NCBI GenBank assembly: GCA_023229525.1
Contig: JALNZC010000023.1
Location: 1-62,688, forward strand
From: Bacteroidales bacterium
GTDB lineage: Bacteria; Bacteroidota; Bacteroidia; Bacteroidales; FEN-979
DNA length: 62,688 bases
Direction: 5' to 3'
A model generated the notes under the pieces. It ran no database searches, was not told the origin of the DNA, and saw only the letters and a program-made list of their open reading frames with translations. Positions 52,001-59,601 of the stretch are shown piece after piece; position 1 is the first letter of the stretch, and the number at the start of each line of letters is the position of its first letter. The position numbers and the translations under genes were made by a program.

Positions 52001-52896
52001 ACCGGGACAGAGGAATCCGGCGTCTGAATCGGCGCCTCCTTCTGGATGCTTTTACGTAGGATGGCCTTTCCTTTTATCGAATTAAGATACCCTGCAACCA
52101 GGTTGGCCAGATTGATGATGAGGTGACGCTCTTCTTCAAGGAATGGTCCTTCGAATATTGCAGGAAAAGCTTTCAGATAGCAGATCTCAATAAATCCCAA
52201 AATGTTATCAATGGTTTCAAAAGGTTGTTTTTGCGACCATTGTGTTTCCCGGAATCCCGGACTTTTCAGCTCGATATTCCCATATTTGATGCGGCATACC
52301 GCGTATTCAGGATATTGCCAGGCCGTGGGCAGGATCAGACATATCTGATGGAGGGCCTCTTCATTGGGTTTGCCGGCACGCATAATAGCGGTCGTTTGGT
52401 TGATGGCGCTAAGTTCTTTCAGTCGCTCGCGGGTAATATACCGTCCCTCACGGCCTTTCACACCATTGAGATATCCTTCGATCAAACTGGCCAGCGTCAT
52501 AACCAAATTACGCTCCTCTTTCATAAAAGGTCCTTCTTCGACTTCCGGAAATTCTTTCAGATAAAAAATCTCAATCGAACCCGTTAGATTATCGATGGTC
52601 TCGAAGGTTTGTGCTTGTCGCCATTGTGTTTCAAGGAATCCCTGGCTGGTAAATTCCATCTCTTCGTAACGGATACGGGCAACCGTATAATCGGGATATT
52701 GCCAGGCTAACGGTAGAATCTGGCAAATCTCGAATAAAGTCTCCGGGATCGGCTTGTTGGTTTTTATTATTGCTGTAGTATCATTAATTGCAGCAAGTTC
52801 CTTGAGACGCTCATGGTTTTCAAATACCAGCTTTTCCACACTCAATGAACCCGGTGCGGGGGTTACTGGTACTTGTCTTTCTTCGTTTGTTGACAT
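49021..52896 (-). CDS. Tandem-sensor, two-receiver protein with PEP-synthase-type ATP-binding domain (A)
   Basis: A 1291-residue protein, first of the six-gene operon. Two near-identical GAF-like sensor units of about 150 residues come first (RLKELAAINDTTAI ... YLNGVKG, then RLKELSAINQTTAI ... YLNSIKG). A degenerate receiver follows (about 325-470; the acceptor position reads LIIIMIGT) and an intact-looking one (about 485-640; VILLVEDS, Asp in CLISDVKF, Lys in SFINKNS). Then comes the PPDK_N/PEP-synthase ATP domain (about 735-1290; LGGKGRGLAFI, PLAIRSSGLFEDS, IGPGRWGTRDRW). No swivel His domain or PEP barrel. It is the longer paralogue of the 39.2 kb protein. Cytosolic; probably a redox/metabolite-sensing regulator. 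No enzyme activity can be assigned. Confidence 0.83.
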   Translation of the reverse strand: MSTNEERQVPVTPAPGSLSVEKLVFENHERLKELAAINDTTAIIKTNKPIPETLFEICQILPLAWQYPDYTVARIRYEEMEFTSQGFLETQWRQAQTFETIDNLTGSIEIFYLKEFPEVEEGPFMKEERNLVMTLASLIEGYLNGVKGREGRYITRERLKELSAINQTTAIMRAGKPNEEALHQICLILPTAWQYPEYAVCRIKYGNIELKSPGFRETQWSQKQPFETIDNILGFIEICYLKAFPAIFEGPFLEEERHLIINLANLVAGYLNSIKGKAILRKSIQKEAPIQTPDSSVPVKYSRQLLQTFLNRTNYNRDLYHDLMPFKVKEILLVANLYDAYTIEKEGRFSEHVLGEFYALSLSTMPRITGVSTSEEVMEQLDAKHYDLIIIMIGTDKQFPIELSKKVKEKYQYIPVFLLLNSNTDIAKYEEEPEKLTRIDRVFVWNGDSKIFFAMINYLEDKINVENDTTIGMTRVILLVEDSSEYYSLYMPMLYNIVLEQTKNIIEDVTTDELYRILRLKARPKILLASTYEEALYIFHKYKEFILCLISDVKFKKDGKLNDNAGFSLVKQTRKDIKDLPIVLQSSDEKNAQQAYELKASFINKNSETLLLEFKSFITHYLGFGSFIYRDKEGTQIAVARSLKEFEDLLKTIPEESLLYHARKDHFSLWLMARGEIQVAKILNPAKVTDFKDPTSLREYLIDVIQHFRNEQNTGKVIPFEESAISDERNILALTEGALGGKGRGLAFINTLIYNYDFSQHIPNIKIRTPKTSIVGTDEFEYFLDRNKLREKAVYENNYDQIKRWFIEGKLTETLIRKLKLIIKNITKPLAIRSSGLFEDSLNQPFAGIFETYLIPNNHPDPKIRLDQLMDAIKLVYASVYSPIAKGYIEAVNYRIEQEKMAVVIQEVVGNQYSDVYYPHISGVAQSYNYYPFAHMKPEEGFAVVALGLGRYVVEGEKAFRFAPLYPNLEINSPKDQYKGSQVYFYAVDLKKQDVNLMEGEDAGLRKLDIYDAEMHGTLKHCASVYSIENDRISAGLRETGPRIVNFADILKYNYIPLAKTIEVVLDVVKEALGSPVEMEFAIDLNKDENYNASFYLLQIKPLIGNATDFQIDMEKIDKEQILLYSEKEMGNGLIDNINEIVFVDPETFDKSKTVEMAEEINRINAEMGKEGKNYILIGPGRWGTRDRWIGIPVAWPQISHAKIIVETSLEDFPLDASSGSHFFHNVTSMNVGYFCVQPEMSDSFIRYDILKGHKYIRKTDFFSIVHFDHPLSVRMDGKKRISVITWEKEK

Positions 52897-52919
52897 TGGT
52901 AATAAAGGGATGGAAACGT

Positions 52920-52927
52920 CAAAATTA
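52920..52927 (-). promoter_or_regulatory. Bacteroidetes -7 box for the six-gene operon
   Basis: Forward CAAAATTA reads TAATTTTG on the minus strand and matches TAnnTTTG. It is 24 nt upstream of the ATG at 52896 and is the only such box found before the operon. Confidence 0.5.
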
Positions 52928-52997
52928 AAATAATTCCGCCATCATATAAAAATATAATACCCACTTTTATAAAGTTCAGTATAATTCTTATCTTCAT

Positions 52998-53014
52998 ATA
53001 CGTAGGGTACGTAT
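52998..53014. promoter_or_regulatory. Palindrome ATACGTA-GGG-TACGTAT
   Basis: A perfect 7-bp inverted repeat with a 3-bp centre, followed by six T. It lies between the divergent operon and gdhA. It could be an operator or a weak terminator-like hairpin; the sequence cannot decide. Confidence 0.45.
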
Positions 53015-53110
53015 TTTTTCTAAGTACATTTCTTATCTTATTGAATTATAAATAATTATATCGAAAATATTTTCTTTTTTCTGCTTGTCTAATTAAAAAT
53101 TAACTAATAT

Positions 53111-53126
53111 TGTGAAAAAATTCACA
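53111..53126. promoter_or_regulatory. CRP/FNR-type operator TGTGA-N6-TCACA upstream of gdhA
   Basis: TGTGAAAAAATTCACA is a perfect palindrome matching the classic CRP consensus half-sites TGTGA and TCACA with 6-bp spacing. It lies 37 bp before the gdhA ATG. HcpR/DNR-like regulators of anaerobes use similar TTGTGA-N6-TCACAA sites. Its location close to the start would suit either repression or activation from a promoter I cannot place. Confidence 0.6.
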
Positions 53127-53163
53127 CACTTTTTAACACACATAAACCTAAAATTATACAACT

Positions 53164-54522
53164 ATGAACAACGACATGTTAAAAAAATTGCTAGACGAAT
53201 TCATGGCTAAGATCATTGCCAAAAATCCCGGTGAAAAAGAATTTCATCAAGCCGTGATGGAAGTTGCCGAATCGCTGATCCCATTTATTGAAGAAAATCC
53301 AAAATACAAGCAAGCCAAAATCCTGGAACGGCTTGCCGAAGCCGAGCGGGTGATCATTTTCCGGGTTCCCTGGATGAATGATAAAGGAGAAATCCAGATC
53401 AACCGCGGCTTTCGTATCCAAATGAACAGCGCGATCGGTCCATGCAAAGGTGGGCTGCGGTTTCATCCGACAGTGAATCTCGGTATTTTGAAATTCCTGG
53501 CCTTTGAACAGGTTTTGAAAAACAGTCTGACAACATTGCCAATGGGCGGTGGAAAAGGTGGAAGTGATTTCGATCCCAAAGGAAAGAGCGACAACGAAGT
53601 AATGGCATTTTGCCAGAGTTTTATGACCGAATTGCAGAGACATATCGGACCCGATACCGATGTACCCGCTGGTGATATCGGTGTGGGTGGACGTGAAATC
53701 GGATTTTTATTCGGACAGTACAAACGTTTACGCAATGAATTCACGGGAGTTCTGACCGGTAAAGGTTTGGAATGGGGAGGCAGTCTTATCCGTCCGGAAG
53801 CAACCGGTTACGGTCAGGTCTATTTTGCAGCAGAAATGTTGAAGACCCGCGGTCTTGATTTCAAAGGAAAAACAGTCGCTATTTCAGGCTCCGGTAATGT
53901 TGCCCAGTATGCTACGCAGAAAGCTACTCAACTGGGAGGAAAAGTGGTTACCCTCTCCGATAGTGAAGGTTACATCTACGATCCCAAAGGCATCGACGCC
54001 GATAAGCTGGCTTTCGTGATGCACCTCAAAAACGTAAAACGCGGACGTATCAAGGAATATTGTGAAAAATCTGCAGAGGCTACTTATGTCGCAGGCAAAC
54101 GTCCCTGGGAGGTTAAATGTGACATTGCCCTTCCGAGTGCAACCCAGAACGAAATTGAAGTAAATGATGCAAGAACACTGATGACCAATGGATGCTTCTG
54201 CGTATGCGAAGGGGCAAACATGCCTTCCACTCCGGAAGCTATAGAGGTCTACCTGGCAAAGAAAATTCTATACGGCCCTGGCAAAGCAGCCAATGCAGGC
54301 GGTGTTGCCACATCGGGCCTTGAAATGTCTCAGAATTCAATGCGACTTTCATGGACACGTGAAGAAGTTGACCAACGACTCCATACCATCATGATCGACA
54401 TTCACAAGAATTGTGTGAAATGGGGTACCGAACCTGATGGTTTCATCAATTATGTTAAAGGTGCCAATATTGGAGGTTTCGTAAAAGTGGCCGACGCGAT
54501 GATGGCGCAGGGATTGGTATAA
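53164..54522 (+). CDS. gdhA: Glutamate dehydrogenase, hexameric (NADP type)
   Basis: A 452-residue enzyme for reductive amination of 2-oxoglutarate. The substrate pocket is intact: KGGLRFHPTVNLGILKFLAF, then PMGGGKGGSDFDP (catalytic Lys region), and the GDIGVGGREIGFLFG and RPEATGYGQVYF segments. The nucleotide-binding fold has AISGSGNVAQYA. The class and length are those of NADPH-dependent small hexameric GDH. It diverges from the redox operon and carries a CRP-like site upstream. A strong hairpin terminator follows its stop. Confidence 0.96.
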   Translation: MNNDMLKKLLDEFMAKIIAKNPGEKEFHQAVMEVAESLIPFIEENPKYKQAKILERLAEAERVIIFRVPWMNDKGEIQINRGFRIQMNSAIGPCKGGLRFHPTVNLGILKFLAFEQVLKNSLTTLPMGGGKGGSDFDPKGKSDNEVMAFCQSFMTELQRHIGPDTDVPAGDIGVGGREIGFLFGQYKRLRNEFTGVLTGKGLEWGGSLIRPEATGYGQVYFAAEMLKTRGLDFKGKTVAISGSGNVAQYATQKATQLGGKVVTLSDSEGYIYDPKGIDADKLAFVMHLKNVKRGRIKEYCEKSAEATYVAGKRPWEVKCDIALPSATQNEIEVNDARTLMTNGCFCVCEGANMPSTPEAIEVYLAKKILYGPGKAANAGGVATSGLEMSQNSMRLSWTREEVDQRLHTIMIDIHKNCVKWGTEPDGFINYVKGANIGGFVKVADAMMAQGLV

Positions 54523-54540
54523 AGACTAAATCCAGTCATT

Positions 54541-55629
54541 TCATTTAGACGGGGATCCGGGAGACCGGGTCCCCGTTTTTTCTTTCAGAAAAAATGTTTT
54601 GGGTCGTAACACTTTATCAAAGGTAAAGAACTGAATCAATGTAAAGTCTTGACCATCATTGACCTGGGCGTACAACCGGTCAAGATCATAAGGAAGCGGA
54701 TTTCCGTCCGGATCAGTTTGGCCTGCCGGACCTTGTTTATGCCATGTCCGGATACTTTTCCTGATTCCCGATGTGTCAGTCAAAGTAATGATGATAAAAG
54801 GTGGAGAAGCAAGAATTGAATCTTTCCTCATACGGTCCATATCGTTGATCAGGGTTTCAAAATTCAGGTATCGGAATCCCGATAAAAAATTCAAAACCTT
54901 TAGTGTGTCATAATCCGGTATCGCCTGGTTATCAACAAGCGAGATGAGTGTGAAAAAATTTTTACCATTGTTTCTGAGTTCATACGACAAGTCGGGTGTT
55001 GTAGGAATCTCTACCCGCACGGTGGCTATTTCCGGAATTGCTTTTTTAAAGATTGAATAGTCCCTCCAGTATTTTTCAATCGGACTGTACCGGGGAGACA
55101 CGAATCCCCGGAATCCGGGAAGGGAAGTTATAAATGGACGGGATGAATTTTCCAACAGCATGTAACTGCCAAGATTGTTCTGAGTAGCGCCACCCACATA
55201 ATATACTTTAGTCATTTTTTCATGCGGGAACATCCGAATGCTGCCGAATAAATCGATGCGGTAAACCTGTTGATAAATCTCCACCTTCACTGCGTTGACC
55301 GACAATTCCCGGATGATATTATCCTGGGCGGCATTGGCCACCGGTTGGTTGACGGCCAGTTCCTTCATGGTTTTCAATAAAAGTTCAACGGATAGTTTCT
55401 GCGCCTTATATCTCTCATTTACCATCCATTTTCCGGGTGCAAGTCTGACAAGTTTAACCGTATTGTTATTTTTGTCAGATAAGAAAATCTTAGTAACAGT
55501 CGAAGTATCATTAATTGCAAAGTCACTCAGTTCCCGCTGAAAAGTGGAAGTTGATTGTGTCAGCCATAACATCAGGGCAATCAATGAAAGCAGAATGACG
55601 ACAAGAATGATGATCCTGTTCTTTTTCAT
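54541..55629 (-). CDS. DUF4340 domain protein, gld-linked
   Basis: A 362-residue protein with one N-terminal membrane helix (about 5-24) and a periplasmic DUF4340 region (residues about 60-320, including PGKWMVNERYKAQKLSVELL). It follows gldG by two bases on the same strand, as in many Bacteroidetes, where gldF-gldG-DUF4340 form one unit. It probably associates with that ABC transporter. Its last codons encode the arm of the gdhA terminator, giving an unusual GTRSPGSPSK tail. Confidence 0.85.
   Translation of the reverse strand: MKKNRIIILVVILLSLIALMLWLTQSTSTFQRELSDFAINDTSTVTKIFLSDKNNNTVKLVRLAPGKWMVNERYKAQKLSVELLLKTMKELAVNQPVANAAQDNIIRELSVNAVKVEIYQQVYRIDLFGSIRMFPHEKMTKVYYVGGATQNNLGSYMLLENSSRPFITSLPGFRGFVSPRYSPIEKYWRDYSIFKKAIPEIATVRVEIPTTPDLSYELRNNGKNFFTLISLVDNQAIPDYDTLKVLNFLSGFRYLNFETLINDMDRMRKDSILASPPFIIITLTDTSGIRKSIRTWHKQGPAGQTDPDGNPLPYDLDRLYAQVNDGQDFTLIQFFTFDKVLRPKTFFLKEKTGTRSPGSPSK
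54549..54581 (+). terminator. Intrinsic terminator of gdhA
   Basis: A 12-bp stem (ACGGGGATCCGG paired with CCGGGTCCCCGT, one G-T wobble) with a GAGA loop, followed by a T-run. It begins 27 bp after the gdhA stop and overlaps the last codons of the convergent DUF4340 gene. Confidence 0.85.
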
Positions 55630-55631
55630 GG

Positions 55632-57383
55632 TTATTTCTTTCGTGCGGGATGTGTGTAGGTAGCCTTACGTATACGGTATTTGGCGATTCCAAAACCGAG
55701 GATCATTGCGACCGGGAATAAAATATTAAGCAATTGCCAGAAAAGACGCTGTTTCATAACTGTATTGCCATCGAGCAAACGAAGTTTCAACTCCCGTGAT
55801 CTTACAGAAATAATACCGGAATCGTCGCATAGGAAATTGATTGCATTCAGGGCCAGATCTTTATTTCCAAAAGTCTGACGCGAATATTGATCAAATCCGA
55901 GTGGCAACGGATAACCCTCTTTCTGGGAAAAATCATTCTTCACTATATCGCCGTCAGCAATTACGATCATTTTGGTATTCCGGCTTTTGGATCGAAATCC
56001 CAAACCTGGGTTACCGGATAGTTCTGGTGGAATCCGGTAAAGGAAAGCAGAGGCAAATTCTCCTTCGAGCAATACAGCAACAGGTTGAGGTCCTTTGTTG
56101 AACATACGTTCATCAGGGCGTTGTCGCAGTATTTCAAGATCGATAAGCGCCGGGGCGTTAACAGTCCGTGAATAGGGAGAAGTGGTGAGAAGGAAAGTTT
56201 TCTTAACCCCGGGCGCGGTAACCGTGTCAAGACTGCTGATAAACTCGGTTTTTACTGCATTCAACCCGTTAACAATAGGATGGTTCAATGTAGGAATAAG
56301 GACCGGGAAAAAGTACCATTCGAAAAAATCAAATTGCGGTTGATTGCCGACCTGTCCGGTTTTCACAGGAATCTTGAGCGCTCTCATATCCTGGACAAGA
56401 TTCAGGTTCAATCTGACCCCATAATTGAAAAGCATATCCTCAAGGTTGATGTCGTTCGGAATCCCGATCGTTGTGTTGTATTTCTGAAGGCTGTCCATAC
56501 TGGCAAAGACCGGGTCGATAAGCCATAAAACCTTTCCCCCGCGCATGATGAACTGGTCGATCAGGAATTTGTCTTTCTCGTCGAAGGGTTTCATCGGTTT
56601 GGCAACGATAATAGCCCGGTACTTGTTCAAAAGAACATCGTGGGTTGAATCCGATTTGATCCTGACCGCCAGACTATTGATCTTATGGTTGATGGTCACC
56701 CTGTCAACACTGTAGAAAGCAGAAAGTGAATTTTGGAGGTCGATGGTCTGCAATGCGTTTAATTCTCCGTGTCCTTCGATGATGGCTATTCGTGGTTTGA
56801 TCGCAGTCATCACGGTTTGGATAGCACTTGCCAGATTATATTCAAGCGCTTGGATAGATGTATTCAATACTTTATTCGGCTCCTCCTGCAATTGTGCCTG
56901 AAGCAATTGAACCGGAACTTCACGCCCCCTGTATGAAACCAATGCCCCCGGGAAAAGGATCATTTGCGAAGATTCTCCTTTTTTCGCTACCCGAAGATCG
57001 GTGGGTTGCAATCCGCGTTCAACCAGCAAACGATAAGCATCATTCCGGTCTTTGGCATTGGGATTTTCCGAAGGATTGACAAATTGGTACTGGATGTTCT
57101 TGCTGTAAGCCCGAAACTCATCAAGCATTTCTTTTGTCTCATTCGATAACCGTTGAAAGCCGGGAGGAAGATCGCCATACAGGAAAACCTTGAAGAAAAC
57201 CACATCATCGAGATTCTTCAATACCTTTTTTGTAGCAGGCGATAAAGAATATCGTTTTTCAAAGGTCAGGTCGAAACGGATAAAAAGAAATGAAGCGATG
57301 AAGTTGACAAGCACAATTATAACTATTCCCAGTACCAGCTGGAAAACATTTGACCGTTTAATATTTTTTCTCTTGTCTTTCAA
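55632..57383 (-). CDS. gldG: GldG: gliding-type ABC transporter auxiliary subunit
   Basis: A 583-residue protein of the ABC_transp_aux family. There is an N-terminal TM helix (about 12-34), a large extracytoplasmic domain with the GldG signature segments (FEKRYSLSPATKKVLKNLDD, then RLSNETKEMLDEFRAYSKNI), and a C-terminal TM helix (about 550-572). The start is a TTG at 57383, 7 bp after gldF ends. GldA/GldF/GldG form an ABC transporter linked to gliding in Flavobacterium. Non-gliding Bacteroidetes also have it, so motility is not proven here; GldA lies outside the window or elsewhere. Confidence 0.93.
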   Translation of the reverse strand: MKDKRKNIKRSNVFQLVLGIVIIVLVNFIASFLFIRFDLTFEKRYSLSPATKKVLKNLDDVVFFKVFLYGDLPPGFQRLSNETKEMLDEFRAYSKNIQYQFVNPSENPNAKDRNDAYRLLVERGLQPTDLRVAKKGESSQMILFPGALVSYRGREVPVQLLQAQLQEEPNKVLNTSIQALEYNLASAIQTVMTAIKPRIAIIEGHGELNALQTIDLQNSLSAFYSVDRVTINHKINSLAVRIKSDSTHDVLLNKYRAIIVAKPMKPFDEKDKFLIDQFIMRGGKVLWLIDPVFASMDSLQKYNTTIGIPNDINLEDMLFNYGVRLNLNLVQDMRALKIPVKTGQVGNQPQFDFFEWYFFPVLIPTLNHPIVNGLNAVKTEFISSLDTVTAPGVKKTFLLTTSPYSRTVNAPALIDLEILRQRPDERMFNKGPQPVAVLLEGEFASAFLYRIPPELSGNPGLGFRSKSRNTKMIVIADGDIVKNDFSQKEGYPLPLGFDQYSRQTFGNKDLALNAINFLCDDSGIISVRSRELKLRLLDGNTVMKQRLFWQLLNILFPVAMILGFGIAKYRIRKATYTHPARKK

Positions 57384-57389
57384 AATCTA

Positions 57390-58124
57390 TTATTGCCATT
57401 TTCTACTCTCGAGCGACAATTTTGTCAATAAAAGAAACAGTACAATTACACTGATAAAATAGATCACATCACGGGTATCGATCACACCACGGCTCATGGA
57501 AGAATAATGCGCATTGAGGCCCAGCGATTCAATGATCAGTCCAGCCTTACCCGATATGATGAATGTGTAAATAAACTCAAATCCCATATAGACGAAAAAA
57601 CTGATAAATACCGCTAAAATAAAGGAAACAATCTGATTATCAGTAAGGGAAGAAGCAAAGATCCCGATGGCAACAAAACCGCCTCCAAGAAAAAACAACC
57701 CGGTGTAAGATCCCCAGATGGCTCCTGAATCAAGATTCCCCGGAGGAAGCCCCATACGATAAACCGAAAAATAGTAAACCAGTGTAGGGATAAGTGAAAA
57801 CACTACAAGTGCGACACCGGCAAAATATTTAGCCAGAATCACTTGAGTATCAGTGAGGGGTTGCGTCATCAGTAATTCGATTGTGCCGCTCTTTTTTTCA
57901 TCGGCAAACGAACGCATGGTAATGGCCGGGATCAGGAATAAAAATACAAAGGGTGCCAGGATAAACAGTCCGTCCAGATTGGCAAAGCCATTATCAAGTA
58001 TATTGAATTCCAAAGGAAAAACCCACAGGAAAAGACCGATCATGATCAGGAATACGATCATCACGATGTATCCGATAAGGGAATTCAGAAAACCGTTGAT
58101 CTCTTTCTTAAAAAGCGTGTACAT
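57390..58124 (-). CDS. gldF: GldF: ABC transporter permease
   Basis: A 244-residue ABC-2 type permease with six TM helices. The RSFADEKKSGTIELLMTQPL segment, where coupling to the ATPase occurs, is typical of the GldF/NosY group. It is first in the gldF-gldG-DUF4340 unit, with a TAATTTTG promoter box 23 nt upstream. The ATPase gene (gldA) is not adjacent. Confidence 0.92.
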   Translation of the reverse strand: MYTLFKKEINGFLNSLIGYIVMIVFLIMIGLFLWVFPLEFNILDNGFANLDGLFILAPFVFLFLIPAITMRSFADEKKSGTIELLMTQPLTDTQVILAKYFAGVALVVFSLIPTLVYYFSVYRMGLPPGNLDSGAIWGSYTGLFFLGGGFVAIGIFASSLTDNQIVSFILAVFISFFVYMGFEFIYTFIISGKAGLIIESLGLNAHYSSMSRGVIDTRDVIYFISVIVLFLLLTKLSLESRKWQ

Positions 58125-58146
58125 ACACGAGGTCGTTATGGGCGTG

Positions 58147-58154
58147 CAAAATTA
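58147..58154 (-). promoter_or_regulatory. Bacteroidetes -7 box for gldF operon
   Basis: Forward CAAAATTA reads TAATTTTG on the minus strand. The leader to the ATG at 58124 would be about 15 nt. Confidence 0.5.
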
Positions 58155-58192
58155 GCAATTTTAGGGCACAAAAATGCCAAGGATGTTAAGTT

Positions 58193-58660
58193 TTAAGGGA
58201 TTTGCCGTGAAATATATACCGAGTAATCGACCAGGTTGGGTTCGTATTTTTCTTTCAGCAGGTGCGAAGAAATCATGAAGTCGGCCGTGGAACGGTTGCA
58301 GGCAGTAGGAATATTATAAACCACCGTGATCCGCAACAACGCTTTCACATCTACATCGTGAGGCTGGGGTTGCATGGGGTCCCAGAAAAAGATCAACAGG
58401 TCAATGTTGCCTTCGGCGATAAGGGCTCCCATTTGTAAATCGCCACCGAGCGGCCCCGATTTCAACATGATTATCGGAACCATCATTTCCTCCTTTGGTT
58501 CTAATTTATTCAGGATAGTCTCTTCGATCAATTTTCCGGTGGTTCCTGTACAGATCAACTGATGGCCCAGTAAAGTTTTATAATTGAACTCGACCCATTC
58601 TACGAGGTCTTTTTTCCGGTTATCATGCGCTACCAGGGCAATTCTTTTAGATTTTTCCAT
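58193..58660 (-). CDS. mgsA: Methylglyoxal synthase
   Basis: A 155-residue enzyme that turns dihydroxyacetone phosphate into methylglyoxal and phosphate, a bypass when phosphate is low. The family segments are clear: ALVAHDNRKKDLVEW, CTGTTG, LKSGPLGGDLQMGALI with the catalytic Asp, and FFWDPMQPQPHDVDVKALLR. YNIPTACNRSTADFMI follows. Full length with the ATG at 58660. CAAATGTA at 58666-58673 (TACATTTG on this strand) may be its -7 box, which would give an almost leaderless mRNA. Confidence 0.96.
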   Translation of the reverse strand: MEKSKRIALVAHDNRKKDLVEWVEFNYKTLLGHQLICTGTTGKLIEETILNKLEPKEEMMVPIIMLKSGPLGGDLQMGALIAEGNIDLLIFFWDPMQPQPHDVDVKALLRITVVYNIPTACNRSTADFMISSHLLKEKYEPNLVDYSVYISRQIP

Positions 58661-58693
58661 AATGCCAAATGTAAAATGTTTTTTATCCGGGGT

Positions 58694-59581
58694 TCAATCA
58701 TTAAAAACAGGGATTGACTGGCGCTGGTCCTCTTCCGGTTCAATATGAATATGGATTTCACAGCGCTGAATAGCCATCTTTATACGTTTTTCGACGGAAT
58801 GGGAGATATCATGAGCCTGCTCTATGGTCAAACCAGGTGTTACATGAATGTTGACCTCTACAAATATATCAGCTCCCGAAGTACGGACTTTCACATCATG
58901 AAAATGGGTTATTTCCGTGGTTTGGTTTAAAACCGATTCCACCTTTTTTTTCAAGTCTGCAGGAGATTTATCCATGAGCACATCCACAGCCCTTTTGCCA
59001 AGACGATAGGAAACACTCAGGACAATGATAGCAACACCAAGCGCGGCAAGAGAATCGGCAAAATGATAACCAAATTGCGCACATATCAGCCCAAGTAAAA
59101 CAACAGAGGAACTCCAGATATCGGTTGAAAAATGGAGCGCATCGGCTTCCAGAGCCTGGCTGTTGAATTTTTTCGCCACCCGCGCCAGGGCACGGGAACG
59201 GCCATAATCGATGAAAATGGAGATGATCACTACAAGGTAACTGAAGATATTTACCTCGATATGGGTATGCCCGGTAACCAGCCGGTTAATGGCTTCATAG
59301 ATGATCCATCCACAAGTGATCAGCAATAAAATGGTCTCGATGAGTGCTGAAAAATTTTCGATTTTACCATGACCGTATTGATGATCTGCGTCCGGAGGAC
59401 GATCAGAAATCCGAACCGAAAACCATGTAATTACTGCAGCCACCAGATCCAATCCCGAGTGAAGCGCCTCTGAGAGGAGTCCAAGACTTCCCGTAATGAT
59501 GCCGATAACAAGTTTAAAGCTGGTCAGGAAAATCGCTGCAACTACCGAAATACCTGCAACGTTTTGTTTTTCATTTTTCAT
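58694..59581 (-). CDS. Cation diffusion facilitator transporter
   Basis: A 295-residue CDF-family antiporter for divalent metal (Zn, Fe, Mn or Co). Six TM helices lie in about residues 10-205, with ligand motifs in TM2 (EALHSGLD) and TM5 (ADALHFSTD), and the SDRPPDADHQYGHGKIENF loop. A C-terminal cytosolic ferredoxin-like domain with His residues follows (about 210-290). Metal selectivity cannot be told. It lies downstream of the SAM hydrolase gene on the same strand, 20 bp apart. Confidence 0.93.
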   Translation of the reverse strand: MKNEKQNVAGISVVAAIFLTSFKLVIGIITGSLGLLSEALHSGLDLVAAVITWFSVRISDRPPDADHQYGHGKIENFSALIETILLLITCGWIIYEAINRLVTGHTHIEVNIFSYLVVIISIFIDYGRSRALARVAKKFNSQALEADALHFSTDIWSSSVVLLGLICAQFGYHFADSLAALGVAIIVLSVSYRLGKRAVDVLMDKSPADLKKKVESVLNQTTEITHFHDVKVRTSGADIFVEVNIHVTPGLTIEQAHDISHSVEKRIKMAIQRCEIHIHIEPEEDQRQSIPVFND

Positions 59582-59601
59582 AAAAGTCGATCAGGATTTG
59601 A

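Noticed and set aside
46469..52896. Respiratory complex I or [FeFe]-hydrogenase operon
   Set aside because: No membrane Nuo subunits (A, H, J-N), no NuoB/C/D/I, and no H-cluster motifs; only the soluble NuoE/F-type module is present.
55632..58124. Proof of gliding motility
   Set aside because: GldF/GldG also occur in non-gliding Bacteroidetes; no gldK-N, sprA or other core gliding gene is in the window.
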